From the NCBI GenBank assembly GCA_003254925.1, contig QANZ01023972.1, forward strand, positions 9,665 through 73,664: 64,000 bases of DNA. The letters run 5' to 3'. The stretch comes from Chamaecrista fasciculata. Taxonomy: Eukaryota; Streptophyta; Magnoliopsida; Fabales; Fabaceae. This document shows, one piece after another, positions 23,170 to 34,530 of the stretch (position 1 is the stretch's first letter; every line of letters begins with the position of its first letter). A program made the translations under genes and the position numbers. The notes below the pieces were generated by a model. It saw only the letters and a program-made list of their open reading frames with translations, made no database searches and was not told where the DNA came from.

Positions 23170-24048
23170 TTTTGTCATCGCTTAAATATATAAAGGCTTT
23201 TTAATAGATTAAAGAAAAAATTAACTCCAATGACCAATAAAATTCTTTTATCAAGCAACCATAGTAGTAGAACTCGTATTCATAAAGTGTGTGAAAATAA
23301 AAGTCACAATTTGATTAATAAAATAAAGATATGAGATTTTAAGTTTGATTTAAGAAAGATGAAGACATACAAAATTACAAATGAAATCAAATTTGAAAAA
23401 AAAAATTAGGCTAATATAAGCCAAAATAACAAAATAACCATGCATACACACATTAAAAAAAAAAAAAGCTAATATACACCATTCATACTTATTTTAAGAG
23501 TCGCTTCCTATTTGTGTAAATAACTAAATACCATAGACTTGCTTAATACCAAGGAAAAGAAAATGTAGTTACCATTGACATCTTTAGTATTTTGAAAAAA
23601 TGATATCAATAAAAGAAAATGAGCAAAATTAAATCATAAGAACTAAAATTGAATTAACACGTTAAATATCACAAGTGAAAGAAAACTCAAACATACTCTA
23701 ACAAAAATAATTTAACTCAATCAATCTATACTTATTTTAAGAGTCTATTTCTATTTGTGTAAATAGTATGGACCTTCTTCCTCAATCTAAATTACTCACC
23801 AAATATAGTAATTAAATTGACTCTAATATTGTATATAGTGAATATCAAACTAAGAATCAATAAAAATAATTAATTAATTAAGTAAGCAAAACAAATGCTA
23901 TTAAATGAATTATTTTAATAATTTATGATACCTTATACTCAACCTTTTGGCTAAGATCAAATATAATAATTCATATACTTAAAATAACTTGTAAATTGTA
24001 ATTATAAGAAACAAAAAATTGTGTCAGTCAAATTAAGAGCCTTAATTA
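23170..24048. other. AT-rich DNA without a recognised gene
   Basis: A direct repeat ACTTATTTTAAGAGTC with TATTTGTGTAAATA is seen at about 23488-23520 and 23728-23765. No ORF of note. Confidence 0.35.
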
Positions 24049-25026
24049 GGGTAAAATGCACTTTGGTACCCCGTGGTTAGGACCAATTCAACTTTGGTAC
24101 TCTAAAAGACAAAATTTGACACTCGACTACCCTGAGGTTTGCGTCTTTAGCACTTTGGTACTTTATGGTTATTTTCCATCAAGATTTAAAAAAAAATGCT
24201 GACATGGTTCAATTTTAGCCGTCAATTTTTACTACATATTATCTGTTAGTTTCTATTGCAGCTTAAACCATATTTCATTCCTCAACAAGATTTCTTTTGT
24301 GCGTTTAGGACACAACAAACTAAAAGAATTGATGGATTTTTCTATTTCATTCCATGAACTAGAGAGTTATTAAAAAAGAAATTGTAGAAATATCGTTAAA
24401 GTTTTGATGAATCAAAATTTTCCATTTCTCATAAAATTTCTCTCAACCTAGTCCTTAATTAATCACAGATTGAACTCAAATGCTTGTCATCTTTATCAGA
24501 TTGGTCCTTGGGACACAAAAAACAGTTTTGTATCTCTATTGTTTGATTTATCTTCCATTTAGGGTCAAGAAACTTTTATATTTTTCAAAATAGTCTTTGG
24601 GGCGCATTATAATAAGATTGATTTTTTACAATATATGATCATAATTAATTTAATTATTTTATTAAATATACCAAATAAAATTAAATCACAAACATACTTG
24701 ACTATTGGTGTTTAAAATATTATACTTACTAATAAATTTAAGTTAATATTTTTCTAAAATAATCATAATTGTTTTGATTATGTATTTTAAAGAATAAAGA
24801 TAAAATATTATAGTTAGATCATCATATTTTCCTATCATAACTAACTGAATAACTTGATGAAAAAATTATAGTTTTATTATAATTTCATAAAAAATAAATA
24901 TTTTAGTAATTTATTAAATTATTTAGTGAAACTAAATATTAATTATTTAATTTTTAAATTAATTAATGGGAATGTTCTTCAAATTATTCAAGTTTACTTT
25001 CAAAATTTCATTTAAGTAGTTGTATT

Positions 25027-25364
25027 CTATGAAGCATGGACACTGACACGGACACAGGACACGACACAGACATACCGACACGTCAGATTCTTGAACTTAC
25101 ATGACACGACACGACATATATTTATATATATATATAAATAATTAAAAATCCATAAATTTTGATGAAAACTTTAAAATTATAATATCTATTCATAATATAT
25201 GTCACGTGTGTCATTATTTTTTATTGTTTGTCACATTGAAGTCACAAAAAATTGATTTTATATTTTGAAATTTATGAATGTGTCGTGTGGGTGTCGTTCG
25301 TGTGTCGGACACGGACACGTGAAGACGGCAACACGCATTCAAAATGAAGTGTCCATGCTTCATA
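25027..25364. mobile_element. Nested short TIR element (TATGAAGCATGGACAC ends)
   Basis: Begins CTATGAAGCATGGACACTGA and ends GTGTCCATGCTTCATA, with the direct repeat AGTTGTATT at 25018-25026 and 25365-25373. The terminal regions are rich in GACACGACAC-type motifs and face each other. It is 338 bp and non-coding. Confidence 0.7.
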
Positions 25365-25727
25365 AGTTGTATTTGAATATGAGTAAGACTAAATTGTATT
25401 TATTTTCCAGATTTAGGACTAATATGTAATTATCTCCTTTTTTATTTTCCAATATTACATTTTGACCCCAAAAAGTTTTGTAATTTTTATTTTAGTCCTC
25501 AAATATCATGATCTAGGGACTTTTTTTAACAAAATTGAAACTATTTGGGGGCATTCTGTAAATTTTGCAAAACTTTTGTAATGTTTATCTTCTCACCATC
25601 GAAACACACAATTTTAGGACTATACTGCATTTATTTTCCAAATTTATGACTAATCTGTAATTTTATTCTTTTTACAATATTTTACAAAATTACATTTTGA
25701 CCCCAAAACTTTGCTATAATTTTTATT

Positions 25728-26226
25728 GGCAAAAGTACCCATTTCGTCCTCAAACTTTACACTTGCTGTCAATTTCGTCCCCAAACTTTACACATGTTGT
25801 CAATTTCGTCCCCAATATTTTTTTGCTCTCAATTTCGTCCCTAATCTTTCACCTTTTGGTCAATTTTATCCTTTGCTCTTACTTTAGCCAAATATTAACG
25901 ACAAAACCTATGTGGCTAACGATATATAATGTAAAATTGATAGAAAAAGAAACTCAAATCCTAACTTAGATTCAAAAACAGAATGCAGTATGTCGTTAAT
26001 TTATTAAAAGAAGTTAGTCAAAGGATAAAATTGACGAAAATGTGAAAAATTGGGGACGAAATTGACAGTTGATGTAAAGTTTGGGGACGAAATTGATAGC
26101 AAAAAAAGATTGGGGATGAAATTGACAGTTGGTGTGAAGTTTGGGGACAAAGTTGACAGCAAAAAAAGTTTGGGGACGAAATTGACAGTTGGTGTAAAGT
26201 TTAGGCACGAAATTAGTACTTTTGCC
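25728..26226. mobile_element. Nested Mutator-type MITE with perfect 9-bp duplication
   Basis: Starts GGCAAAAGTACCCATTTCG and ends TTAGTACTTTTGCC. The flanks ATTTTTATT at 25719-25727 and 26227-26235 are identical. Arms repeat the phrase TTTCGTCCCCAAACTTTACA and its complement several times. A worn relative is at 58401-58763. Non-coding; the ORFs on both strands are mirror images made by the palindrome. Confidence 0.85.
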
Positions 26227-26472
26227 ATTTTTATTTTAGTCCTGAAATATTATGATCTAGGGACGTTTTTGAAGATTTTGAAACTATTTGGGGGCATTTT
26301 GTAATTTTTGCAAAAGTGCTAACAATTTTCCATTAAATCTTGACGGAAAATAACCACAAGATACTAAAGTGCTAACGGCGCAAACCTCAGGGTAGTCGAG
26401 TATAAAATTTTGTCTTTCAAGGTACCAAAGTAGAACTGGTCCTAACCACAGGGTACGAAAGTGCATTTTACC

Positions 26473-27239
26473 TAAGGTTGGCAATCTCAACCCAAAAACC
26501 ACTAACTCAACCAACCCAACTACCAAATTAACCAACTCAACCCAACCCATTTAAATAATGGGTCAAGATGGGTTGGGTTGGGTTAGTGGGTTTGTCATAA
26601 ACAAGCTGCAAACATGAATGACATATAAGTTTCTTTTTTAAGTGAAAGTACATTGATAAGTTTATTCGAGTTTATTATGAGTAAACATAAATTAGTTCCT
26701 GAAAATTACACGAGTTAACAATTTAATTGCTGAAAATCTAGTTTATACCTATTAATCCCCTAGATGTCATGAAACTAATATATTTTAGGCCTTTTGACCC
26801 TATAAGTTAATCCTTAAAAAATAAGCTTATGTATTTTAGTTTAGTTCTTTTGTTTCTACAAATTTTCTGGATTAAAGTGTGTAAATTAGACTTTTGGGTG
26901 TGTTTGGATGAGGTAAAGTTTGGGTGGAAACAACATTTTCAATTTATATCTAGATAGCAAGAATTTATAATAGAAAAAAACATACTGTTTAGTTATATCT
27001 CAAAACAAGATATATAAATTTCTAATAGACCAATAGATTAAGTGGGATTTAAATTACCATCAAACCAAATGTATAGTTTGGATACAAGAATACTAGTAAT
27101 TTAATTTTTCTGAGAACTTAGTTTTAGAAATTTAATTCCATCTCAAGAAGTGGAATTTGTAAAATTCTTCCACGGACTTTTTGCTCTCAGTCTCCTTGCT
27201 CTCCAAGGACGTGTGTAAGACGACAATTTAACACCAATT
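26473..27239. other. Unassigned spacer
   Basis: Contains a short inverted pair of CCAACCC / GGGTTGG phrases at 26500-26600 and a phrase GGGTGTGTTTGGATG at 26898 like many plant TIR ends, with no confident partner. No gene. Confidence 0.35.
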
Positions 27240-27770
27240 TTTTGGGTCGGGCTAGATCAAGTCAAATTTTTTGGTCAAGCCGGACCAAAACAAATTTTTT
27301 AGGTCGAGTCGGATCGAGTCAAAATTTTTAAGTCGAGCTGAATTTTTCGGGCCGAACTGGACCGAGTCACACTTTTGCGGGTCGAGCGGGACCAAGTCTA
27401 ATTTTTCGAGCTAGACCAGACCGAGTCAAATCTTTCGGGTCAGGCTGGACCGGGTCAAATTTTTTGGCCGAGGCGGACCAAGTTGAATTTTTCGGGTCAG
27501 GCCGGACCGAGCTGATTTTAACTTGGTCCGGTCCAGCCTGAAAAACTTGATCCAGCCCGGCCTGAAAAATTTGACTCGGTCTGGCCCAATTGGAAAATTT
27601 GACTCAGTCCGTCTCGGCCGGAAAAGTTTGACTCGATCCGACCAGACCTAAATATTTTGCCTTGATCTAGCTCAGCCCAAAATATTCGACTTGGTCCACC
27701 TCGGCCTGAAAAATTTAATTTGGCTTGATGGATTAGACTTAGTCCGGGCTAGGCCAAACCAAATCAAGTT
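27240..27770. repeat. Inverted minisatellite: two head-to-head arrays of ~29-bp units
   Basis: From 27240 to 27515 about ten degenerate units of type GGTCGAGCCGGACCGAGTCAAATTTTTC run one way. From 27520 to 27770 about nine units read as the complement (TTTGACTCGGTCTGGCC). Unit length is about 29 bp, and the CG-rich half alternates with a T-rich half. GC content is far above its surroundings. No reading frame is maintained. Confidence 0.7.
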
Positions 27771-30147
27771 CTTCGAGGCCAAAATGAAGCTGACCCCATA
27801 GTTTGAGGATCAAAATAGAAAAAAAAAATTGCTTGGTGATTGCGCACGTCTCGATGCACACCATAATGACCAGTTGAAAATGCAATATAATGGATTTGCC
27901 AAGTCGTATTCTCTCAAGGACTTTGCGTATATGGAGTGAGAGCGGTTCCAAGAAGCCGAAAAAGAACAAAACTATAATAAACTATACACTAAATTGTATC
28001 AAAATTGACTTTAGAAAGTGATTTGAATTAAAAGAAGAAAGAAATAAAGACTCAGGGACCAAAATGCATACGAAATAACACTATAAAAAGTGTGATAAAA
28101 TATGGAGAAACACTCGGAACTTTGGACTTTCAGCTATTGTCGCACACCAAAATATATAGGGAAACTCATTCCATGGACCAAATTGGCGTTGCTATGAAAA
28201 CTCATAGAAAAGATTAATTAAGCCATTTAATTAGCTCTTAAACAAGTGACTAATCAATCCTAATTAACTAATCCACTAATCAATTTAGCAAAGTTGATTT
28301 TAGAGTTAGTTCAGTTAACAATTAACAATCATCAACTAAGATAAATACATAATCATTAACATATTGAGAACTTAAAATTAAGAATCAACACATTGAGTCA
28401 AAATGTATCTCATATATAACCAAACTCACAAAATCAATCCCCTAATCAAGTTTACATCAGAAATCAATGAAGTTGAACAACTAATACCATCCCTGATACA
28501 AAAACATGATAAAGAATGAAAAACTCCCTAAATGTCGATCCATTGGTGCTCTAACCGAGTTATCCTAGCTCCAAGTTGAGGTTCCTAGCCGCTCATGAGG
28601 TTGGGGAACTTGAGCTCCAGCTCCCTAGCCATGGTGTGAAGCTTGAGGGAGGAAGATGAAGAGAAATGGTAGAGAAGAGAGAAGGGGGCATGGGATAGAT
28701 GGAGAGAAAATGGAGTTAATGTTGTGTGTGTGGAATGATTGGGGTAGGAGGTTGATTAGGGACTAAAATAGGGTAAAATTTCGGGCTTTTAGGTTAATAT
28801 TTTCGGGTCATCTAAGTGTGGAAACTGGTTGGGCTTCTAAAAACGCTTGTGTAGAATTCTTCACGATTCTCCGGATCGTTGCCAGATGTGCATATGGCAA
28901 TAATCCAGCGAAGCTGAAAATTGGTGCTTGCTGGAATGTCATGTTTGCTGGATCGTTGCCAGTTACACATCCGGCAAAGGTCATAAAAGTATAGGTTTCT
29001 TCACCGTTTCACTTCCAACTTGATTCCACTTCGATCTCGTCCTTCTTCCACTCCAATCCTTGGTTCTTTGGCTCCACAAAACCTACAACTGCACCATGAA
29101 AGACATGTAAAAGCTCAAGGGAAAAGACATATAATTAAACACTCAACCCGAGAGAATTACACTAAAAACTGATAAAAAAGACCAAAATACAATTGTGATC
29201 TCAATGCAACAATTATCATATCTAGAGACCTAAAACACCTAATATAGGTTATAAAACATCATAAAACACTACCTAAGACCTCTAGATAGCATGGTATAAA
29301 CCAGCTCGATCACTTGATGATCAAAATATAACTAGAAACTTGAATTCAAATTGCTAATTGTTATCCAAACAAGGTATTTTAAATGTAAGTAATTCAAATT
29401 ATAGTAATTCAAATTTCTAGTATTAGAAATTACATAGTATTTGAAATGCCATTATATATCCAGACATATCCTTAGGGATTGAGTTGTCAACTTGTGTATC
29501 TTCCAGGAATCAATTTGTATGTTTACTCTTGATGCCTTCCTCCAGACTCACTTGTTTCATTTGTATCTCTACTAGATCCTCATCCTTCAACATTATAATT
29601 TGATTCTCCATCTCAGCCTTACTTTTCCAGTTTCCCACTTATCACTGGATTCGCTCTCATTATTATTTTTTAATTTCCTCCACCACTCTGTTTCTCATAA
29701 TTTCTCATAAATCCTTGGACGTACATTTCGGCTTCTTCGAAGCAACCAGATCAGATCAACTCTTCAAAATGCTCCAGGCTAAAGTATATCCCGCTAGCTC
29801 TCTAGTTCCAATCTGAAAATATAAATATATTTCAGAAATTAAAAGCCATGTACTTTAATCTGAATTGTGTGACAAGTAAGAAGGCTGTGGTATAATTAAG
29901 CAGCTTCAGAATATATATATATATATATATATACCAAAGATAGATAAGGAAAGAGAGGAAATTAAGAGTTATGACTTACCATGAGACTTCCCTTGAAATA
30001 AGACATCGCAATAGTAGCATCCAAGCTAAGGCTGTAAAAGTCAGAATAAAAGATGTTTTTGAGTTGGAAGGAAACAAAAACGAGATTGATTGAAAAATTA
30101 TGATTATGAAGTATGAAGACAATAATTCTCATGAATAATACAATTAT
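27771..30147. other. Repeat-like intergenic DNA without a recognised gene
   Basis: No long ORF. At 28870-28980 the phrase GGATCGTTGCCAG occurs twice 80 bp apart. An (AT)n tract lies at 29912-29934. On the minus strand 29640-29520 a run of about 35 open codons (ENQIIMLKDEDLVEIQ) reads coding-like but is isolated. Confidence 0.35.
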
Positions 30148-30162
30148 AAAGATTGGGTTACA

Positions 30163-30359
30163 TTTATCAAGAAAAGTTTAGGTGAGTTGGGCCTCAAGAG
30201 CTCACCAAAGCCAAGGCATGCCTCCAAGCTCTAAGAGCGCTTAGAGAGGTACTTACAAATTGCCTACCAACAAGGCCCTCACATCGGTAGCAGGAATCGA
30301 ACTCACGACCTTGTGGGCTATGTGTCCACTCCTTACCAACTGGGCCAACCTTTGTTGGC
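30163..30359 (-). mobile_element. tRNA-derived SINE with 15-bp target duplication
   Basis: On the minus strand the element begins CCAACAAAGGTTGGCCCAG. An A-box-like TGGCCCAGTTGG is followed about 35 bp later by a B-box-like GAGTTCGATTCC, the internal RNA polymerase III promoter order of a tRNA-type SINE head. Flanks AAAGATTGGGTTACA (30148-30162) and AAAGATTGGATTACA (30360-30374) are direct repeats with one mismatch. The body is 197 bp. The family is not identified. Confidence 0.7.
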
Positions 30360-30374
30360 AAAGATTGGATTACA

Positions 30375-30568
30375 AATTAAACGAAACTATAGGGACCGAA
30401 GTATTATTTAAACCTTTAGAATAATTCTATATTTCTTTATTGATCAAAATCATTCATTATCTACCCAATTAGTTTGATTTTATATACAAAAGCGATAAAG
30501 ATTTATGCTAAATTATTAATTAGAAGAATATACGAATTAGAAATATGATCGATAGTGAATGCGTATAC
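30375..30568. other. Spacer downstream of first-exon module A
   Basis: AT-rich, presumably intron or decayed intron sequence downstream of the minus-strand exon at 30569-30665. Confidence 0.3.
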
Positions 30569-30665
30569 CTTTATTTGGTGCACCTTTGATCTTATTTACA
30601 AAAGTTATATTCCTTTTTTCTCTATTAGCTTCATATCCATCTTCTTTTTTATTGCACCCTTCCAT
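30569..30665 (-). pseudogene. First-exon module, copy A (unknown gene)
   Basis: Minus-strand ATG at 30665 opens 32 codons (starts MEGCNKKEDGYEANREK) ending at a clean donor AAAG|GTATAC. A TATA box (TATATAAA) lies at 30817-30810 with about 145 bp of leader between. The module from roughly 30480 to 31060 is paralogous to 33840-34412. No downstream exon in frame was identified, so it is called a gene fragment. The family is not recognised. Confidence 0.4.
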
Positions 30666-31060
30666 GGCCTATATCTCTAAAACTTGTTAAAACAAAGCGA
30701 GAACGAGAAAGGAAAAGAAAACGAAACCCTAAGTTTTTCTGAGAGGCAACTACTATGTAAGCAAGCCACTATTGTGTAAAGGATAGTTTGTATTCTAATG
30801 ATTCAATGCTTTATATAGGCCGAGAAAAGGCTTATATTAGGGTTTGTGGTAAGCATTGAAAGTAGACAATTAATAAACTTGTTCCAGAAGCTTAAACTCA
30901 TTGCTGTTGTTTTTGTTTCTTGAAAGATATTTGTGGGTGAACACGTTTTAGAACTATCTTTTTCTCCTTATAATAATATATGATTATCAGATATTTTTAA
31001 GGTTAATATTGTTAAAAATTTATCTAATTGGTGTCTTCAGGGCATTAGTTAAAAAAAAAA
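30666..31060 (-). promoter_or_regulatory. Promoter and leader of module A
   Basis: Minus-strand TATA box at 30817-30810, then leader phrases CTTTACACAATAGTGG and GAAACCCTAA-type sequence; all have counterparts in module B (TATA at 34146-34139). The upstream part (30838-31060) is also paralogous to 53269-53480. This conservation across three copies identifies it as duplicated locus DNA. Confidence 0.4.
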
Positions 31061-31721
31061 TTAATGACTTTGAAAGTATAAAATGTAGTTTTTTAAAACA
31101 AAAATAAATTTAGTATGATAAATTCTAAAATTATCTCTTGGTATTTTTCTCTTACTTCATAAACCTGAAATTTAACATTAATAAAAAATGAAATTTAATT
31201 AAATAGAGAATTATAAAAATATTTCTTTAATTAGTTCTTGGGACCAATTTTTTAAGCATCAATAAGTAATTAATTAAGAAAAGTTGTAGAAATATATTTA
31301 ACATTTTTAAAGTTCAGAGTTAAACCCATTAATATCTTGAAAAAATGATTAAACTAATTTTAATTACATCTTTTAAGAATCAAATCTTATAATTTGATAT
31401 TTCAATACTTAACTTGATAAATTCTTTCTNATATTTTTAGTATTTTTTTTTATAAACAAGTAATATATTTTTAGTATTTATATCTCATATACCTATTTCT
31501 CATTTTTTTTATGTACCGTATATATACGGTTGAAATTATTTATCAAATTCTTNAATTATTTATTAAATTCTTCATAGTTATTTGTCGTTAATTCAAGATA
31601 AATTATTTGATGGTATATTCAACACAAATCAAAATATCCAATTCCCATAAGACACTTCATTTATTGATGTGATTATAAAAATTGTAAGGCATACATCACA
31701 ACGGTTTGTAAATGCTCTTAC
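31061..31721. other. AT-rich DNA with two Ns
   Basis: No gene. N at 31430 and 31553 each separate two near copies of a short phrase (ATATTTTTAGTATTT and AATTATTTATCAAATTCTT), suggesting imperfect gap joining. Confidence 0.5.
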
Positions 31722-31960
31722 ATGGTTGGCCATACCAAAATCTGCCAATTTTACCCGCCCATTAGGATCCACCAATATGTTTGCTCCTTTGTTGTCCCTA
31801 AATGACATCCAATAATTATACCATGCAGAATTGATTCCAAATTAATAAAAAGCATACATGAGCGTGAAAATAGAAATCATAATAAGACATTCATAGGATC
31901 ATCTATTAGACTCACTTGTGGACAGTGTTCTTGGCAAGTAAATAAGTAGAACTAGACATT
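31722..31960 (-). pseudogene. Decayed MAPKKK-type protein kinase: catalytic-loop and DFG exons
   Basis: Minus strand: a partial exon ending at 31916 (reads TYLLAKNTVHK, donor GTGAGT), an intron of 118 bp, then an exon 31797-31722 (76 bp, acceptor TTTAG, donor GTAAGA) encoding KGANILVDPNGRVKLADFG. The spliced frame is kept across the junction. The wording matches the clade of plant MEKK-like kinases that includes YODA and MAPKKK3 (usual text AKNTVHRD then KGANILVDPNGRVKLADFG). HRD has become HKD, and the usual MAKH is MANH. No P-loop, activation segment or C-lobe exons were found nearby, so this is a fragment. The split within the HRD codon agrees with my memory of the family gene structure. 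Confidence 0.7.
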
Positions 31961-33041
31961 CACATATAGGCCAAGAAAAATGGCACATGAAAGCATTTTA
32001 ACCTAACAACGGAAGCAAACCCATACAGAGATGATTAACAAAGAGTTGAAACTTGAAAGCATTCAAAAAATAGGTTGCAGCAAAAAGGTAAAAATGGATA
32101 TGCTTACAAAATGAAACTCAAAAACGATAATTAAAGCCATAAAAATTAACTAGGAAGCATAAATAAAGTCACAATGTAGAAAGGAAACAACATATATCGT
32201 GGTCAGAGAATAATCATGAAAGACAGATTTAGACTCCACAAAGAACATAACAATGAATAGAGTCAGACAGGTTCAAACCATGATGGCGGCGCTTGATGAT
32301 GTACTGATCATCTCGCAACAGTGAAAGTTTAACCTAATTAAAGCAATGGGCAAAACTTGTTTTTTTTTTTTTTAATTTTTTGAGCTTATTTGTTTTTTTA
32401 TCCTTTCTTTCCATTAACATAAAACTACTCCAACCTCTATCATTAAGACTTTAGCACAAATTCCAAAACATTACCATTAGCATTAAAATACAACCAAACA
32501 AAATCTTTCATTTCATTAACCTCTATTTCATTCCATTATCAATTATCACTTCTATCTCTATACAATTTTAAAAAACTCATACCCTTGGTAAAGATAGGTG
32601 AGCTTGATCCTAGAAACAACCCAGAGAATAACTAACTTCTTAATCATATAATGTGGATTCACACAAAGAGAGTAAAGAAGGAAGAAATGGTGTATGGATA
32701 AGAGAGATAGAGTTGAAATAATATTTCTTTTCTCTATGTCACATCAGCTATTTATGAGAGAGAAAGTTTTCATCTTAGTCGTTTATAAATATTAAACTTA
32801 ACAACTGAGTAATGAAGTCAGCTTTTAAATTAATGGTAGAGCAATTGCGAAAGTTTGAGAAAGCTATAATGAAATAAAAAATAATTTTAAGACCAAAGTA
32901 GAATAAAACACATGTATTATTAGATCACATATACATTTGATTAACAGAGCTTCAACATTATCAATTGTTTAATATTTTTTTTTTACAAATTTTAAAAATA
33001 TATGGATTGAGTTGTAAAGACTGAAATTATAATGACTGAAT
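31961..33041. other. Unassigned DNA
   Basis: No further kinase exon recognised. A GC-richer phrase at 32270-32330 (ATGATGGCGGCGCTTGATGA) looks exon-like on neither strand with confidence. Sequence at 32400-32590 has the CTC/ATT-rich look of TIR-element subterminal DNA. Confidence 0.3.
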
Positions 33042-33772
33042 CAAGGTTGTTAAAATCGGGAGTTTAGGTAAAATCGAAAAGGGGATAAAATCGGATCGTA
33101 AAAAATCGTAAGAGTTTACCAAAATATAATTAATAATTTTTTTTAATCATACATATTTCACATAATCAATTTAAATGTATAAAAACTTCTATAAATATCT
33201 CAAAATTTTCTCTAACAACTTCATCATAATTTTCTCTATCATCTTCCCATCATCATCATCATCATCTCGGCCTCCATCTTTCTTATCACCATTTTCCTCC
33301 ACATTTTTTTTATAAAAACTGGTCCAAAGCTAAATAACCCATTCTTATTAATTCCAATCCCAACTTAACCCTTGGTGCATCAACTTTACTACTTGGTTTT
33401 GTGCTTCTTCATTCCACCGCTTGCTTTCTTTTTCTCCGTTCTTCTTTTGCGTTTGCTGCACTTTGTCAGAGACACAAAATAAAAACATTATCTTTGCGTT
33501 TGCTCCGATCTATGCATTTAGTTGACAATCGACGGACAATGGCAAGTCGGCGATAATCGGCGGTCATTCACGGCTTGTCTCCGCCGACATCCGTCGCTCC
33601 CTGCTGGAAAGATTAGCAAGGTTAGTCTATGGCTGAGTTAAACTCGTGAACTCAATCCAAAGTCGCAAGTTTGACTGATTTCACCCCATGAACGATTCCA
33701 GGTGCGATTCAACTCGATTTTGGGGGGTGAAATCACGATTTTAGGTGTTAAATCGCTATTTTAACAACCTGG
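33042..33772. mobile_element. hAT-like TIR element with 8-bp target duplication
   Basis: Ends CAAGGTTGTTAAAATCG and the complement of TATTTTAACAACCTGG are inverted. The flanks GACTGAAT at 33034-33041 and 33773-33780 are identical, 8 bp as for hAT elements. Inside is a GC-richer block (33530-33720) with CGGCGATAATCGGCGG-type phrases, possibly captured sequence. No transposase ORF, so non-autonomous. Confidence 0.75.
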
Positions 33773-33839
33773 GACTGAATTATAAACTTGGTTAAACTAT
33801 AAAAAGTATTATTTTACGTACGCCTTCAAGAAAGATTTA

Positions 33840-34412
33840 TGGCTATAATCAATTAAGAAGAACATACCAATTAGAAATACGACCGACAATCAAATATATG
33901 TTTACCTTAAATTGGTGTACCATTGATCTGATCTGAAGAAGATATATTCATATTTTTTTTTTCTATTTGCTTCATCTTCATCTTCATTTTGATCACATCC
34001 TTCCATCCCTTGCATCTCTAACTTGTTAAAATAAAGCGAGAAAGAAAAAGGAAAAAAAACCCTAATTTCTGTGTAACAGGCGTCTGCTATGTGAGCGGCT
34101 ATTGAGTAAGAGATGGTTTGTATTCTAATGTTCAATGCTTTATATAGTCCGTGAAAAACCTAGGGTTAGTTTGTGAACATTGAATGTAGACAACTAATAA
34201 AATTATTCCTGAAGCTTCTACTCATTGTTGTTGTTACGTTTAATTAGTTTAATATATGATATGATTATAATATGTTCTTAGTATTAATATTGTTAAAACT
34301 TATCTAATCATGTCTTCAGAGCATTAGTTAAAAAATATTAAATTAATAATTTAGTCCCTGAAATATGATAAATTTCTCAATTTCGTCCAAAAGATAAAAT
34401 TATAAGACTTTT
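33840..34412 (-). pseudogene. First-exon module, copy B, with promoter
   Basis: Paralogue of the 30480-31060 module. A minus-strand TATA box (TATATAAA) lies at 34146-34139. An ATG at 34015 or 34006 (MEGCDQNEDEDEANRKKK) leads to a donor TTTAAG|GTAAAC, giving an exon 34015-33906. The coding phase at the donor differs from copy A, so at least one copy is degraded. The kinase exons at 31.7-31.9 kb lie 2 kb downstream on the same strand; a common transcript is possible but unproven. Confidence 0.4.
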
Positions 34413-34525
34413 AAGGCTCAGTTCGTTTGCGCTTATAATAAAATTTGTTCTGATTATAATCAGAGTATGATTATAATCAAAGTTGATTATTTTTGTATTG
34501 GTATTTGGATGAAAGTTGATTATTT

Positions 34526-34530
34526 GGTGT
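34526..34530. repeat. Target-site duplication, left copy (GGTGT)
   Basis: Five bases directly before the LTR start TGTGAACACC, identical to 49949-49953. Five-base duplications are standard for Ty3-gypsy integration. Confidence 0.85.

Larger units (their letters stand above)
24049..26472. mobile_element. 2.4-kb foldback element carrying two nested elements
   Basis: Left arm GGGTAAAATGCACTTTGG, GGTTAGGACCAATTC, CCTCAGGTTTGCG-type order across 24049-24190. The right arm at 26320-26472 gives the complements in mirror order, ending AAGTGCATTTTACC. The interior is AT-rich and contains complete insertions at 25027-25364 and 25728-26226, each with its own target duplication. No coding region. Confidence 0.7.

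Noticed and set aside
25697..26304. Several overlapping ORFs on both strands with repeated KLFLLS/NFVP phrases
   Set aside because: They mirror each other because the DNA is a foldback MITE; repeated residues follow the repeated DNA phrases.
26897..29480. Possible 2.6-kb TIR element between GGGTGTGTTTGGATG and TATATCCAGACATATCC
   Set aside because: End similarity is weak and no target duplication or internal inverted match was found.
29520..29640. Coding-like minus-strand run (ENQIIMLKDEDLVEIQ)
   Set aside because: About 35 codons, no flanking splice sites that join anything, no recognised family.
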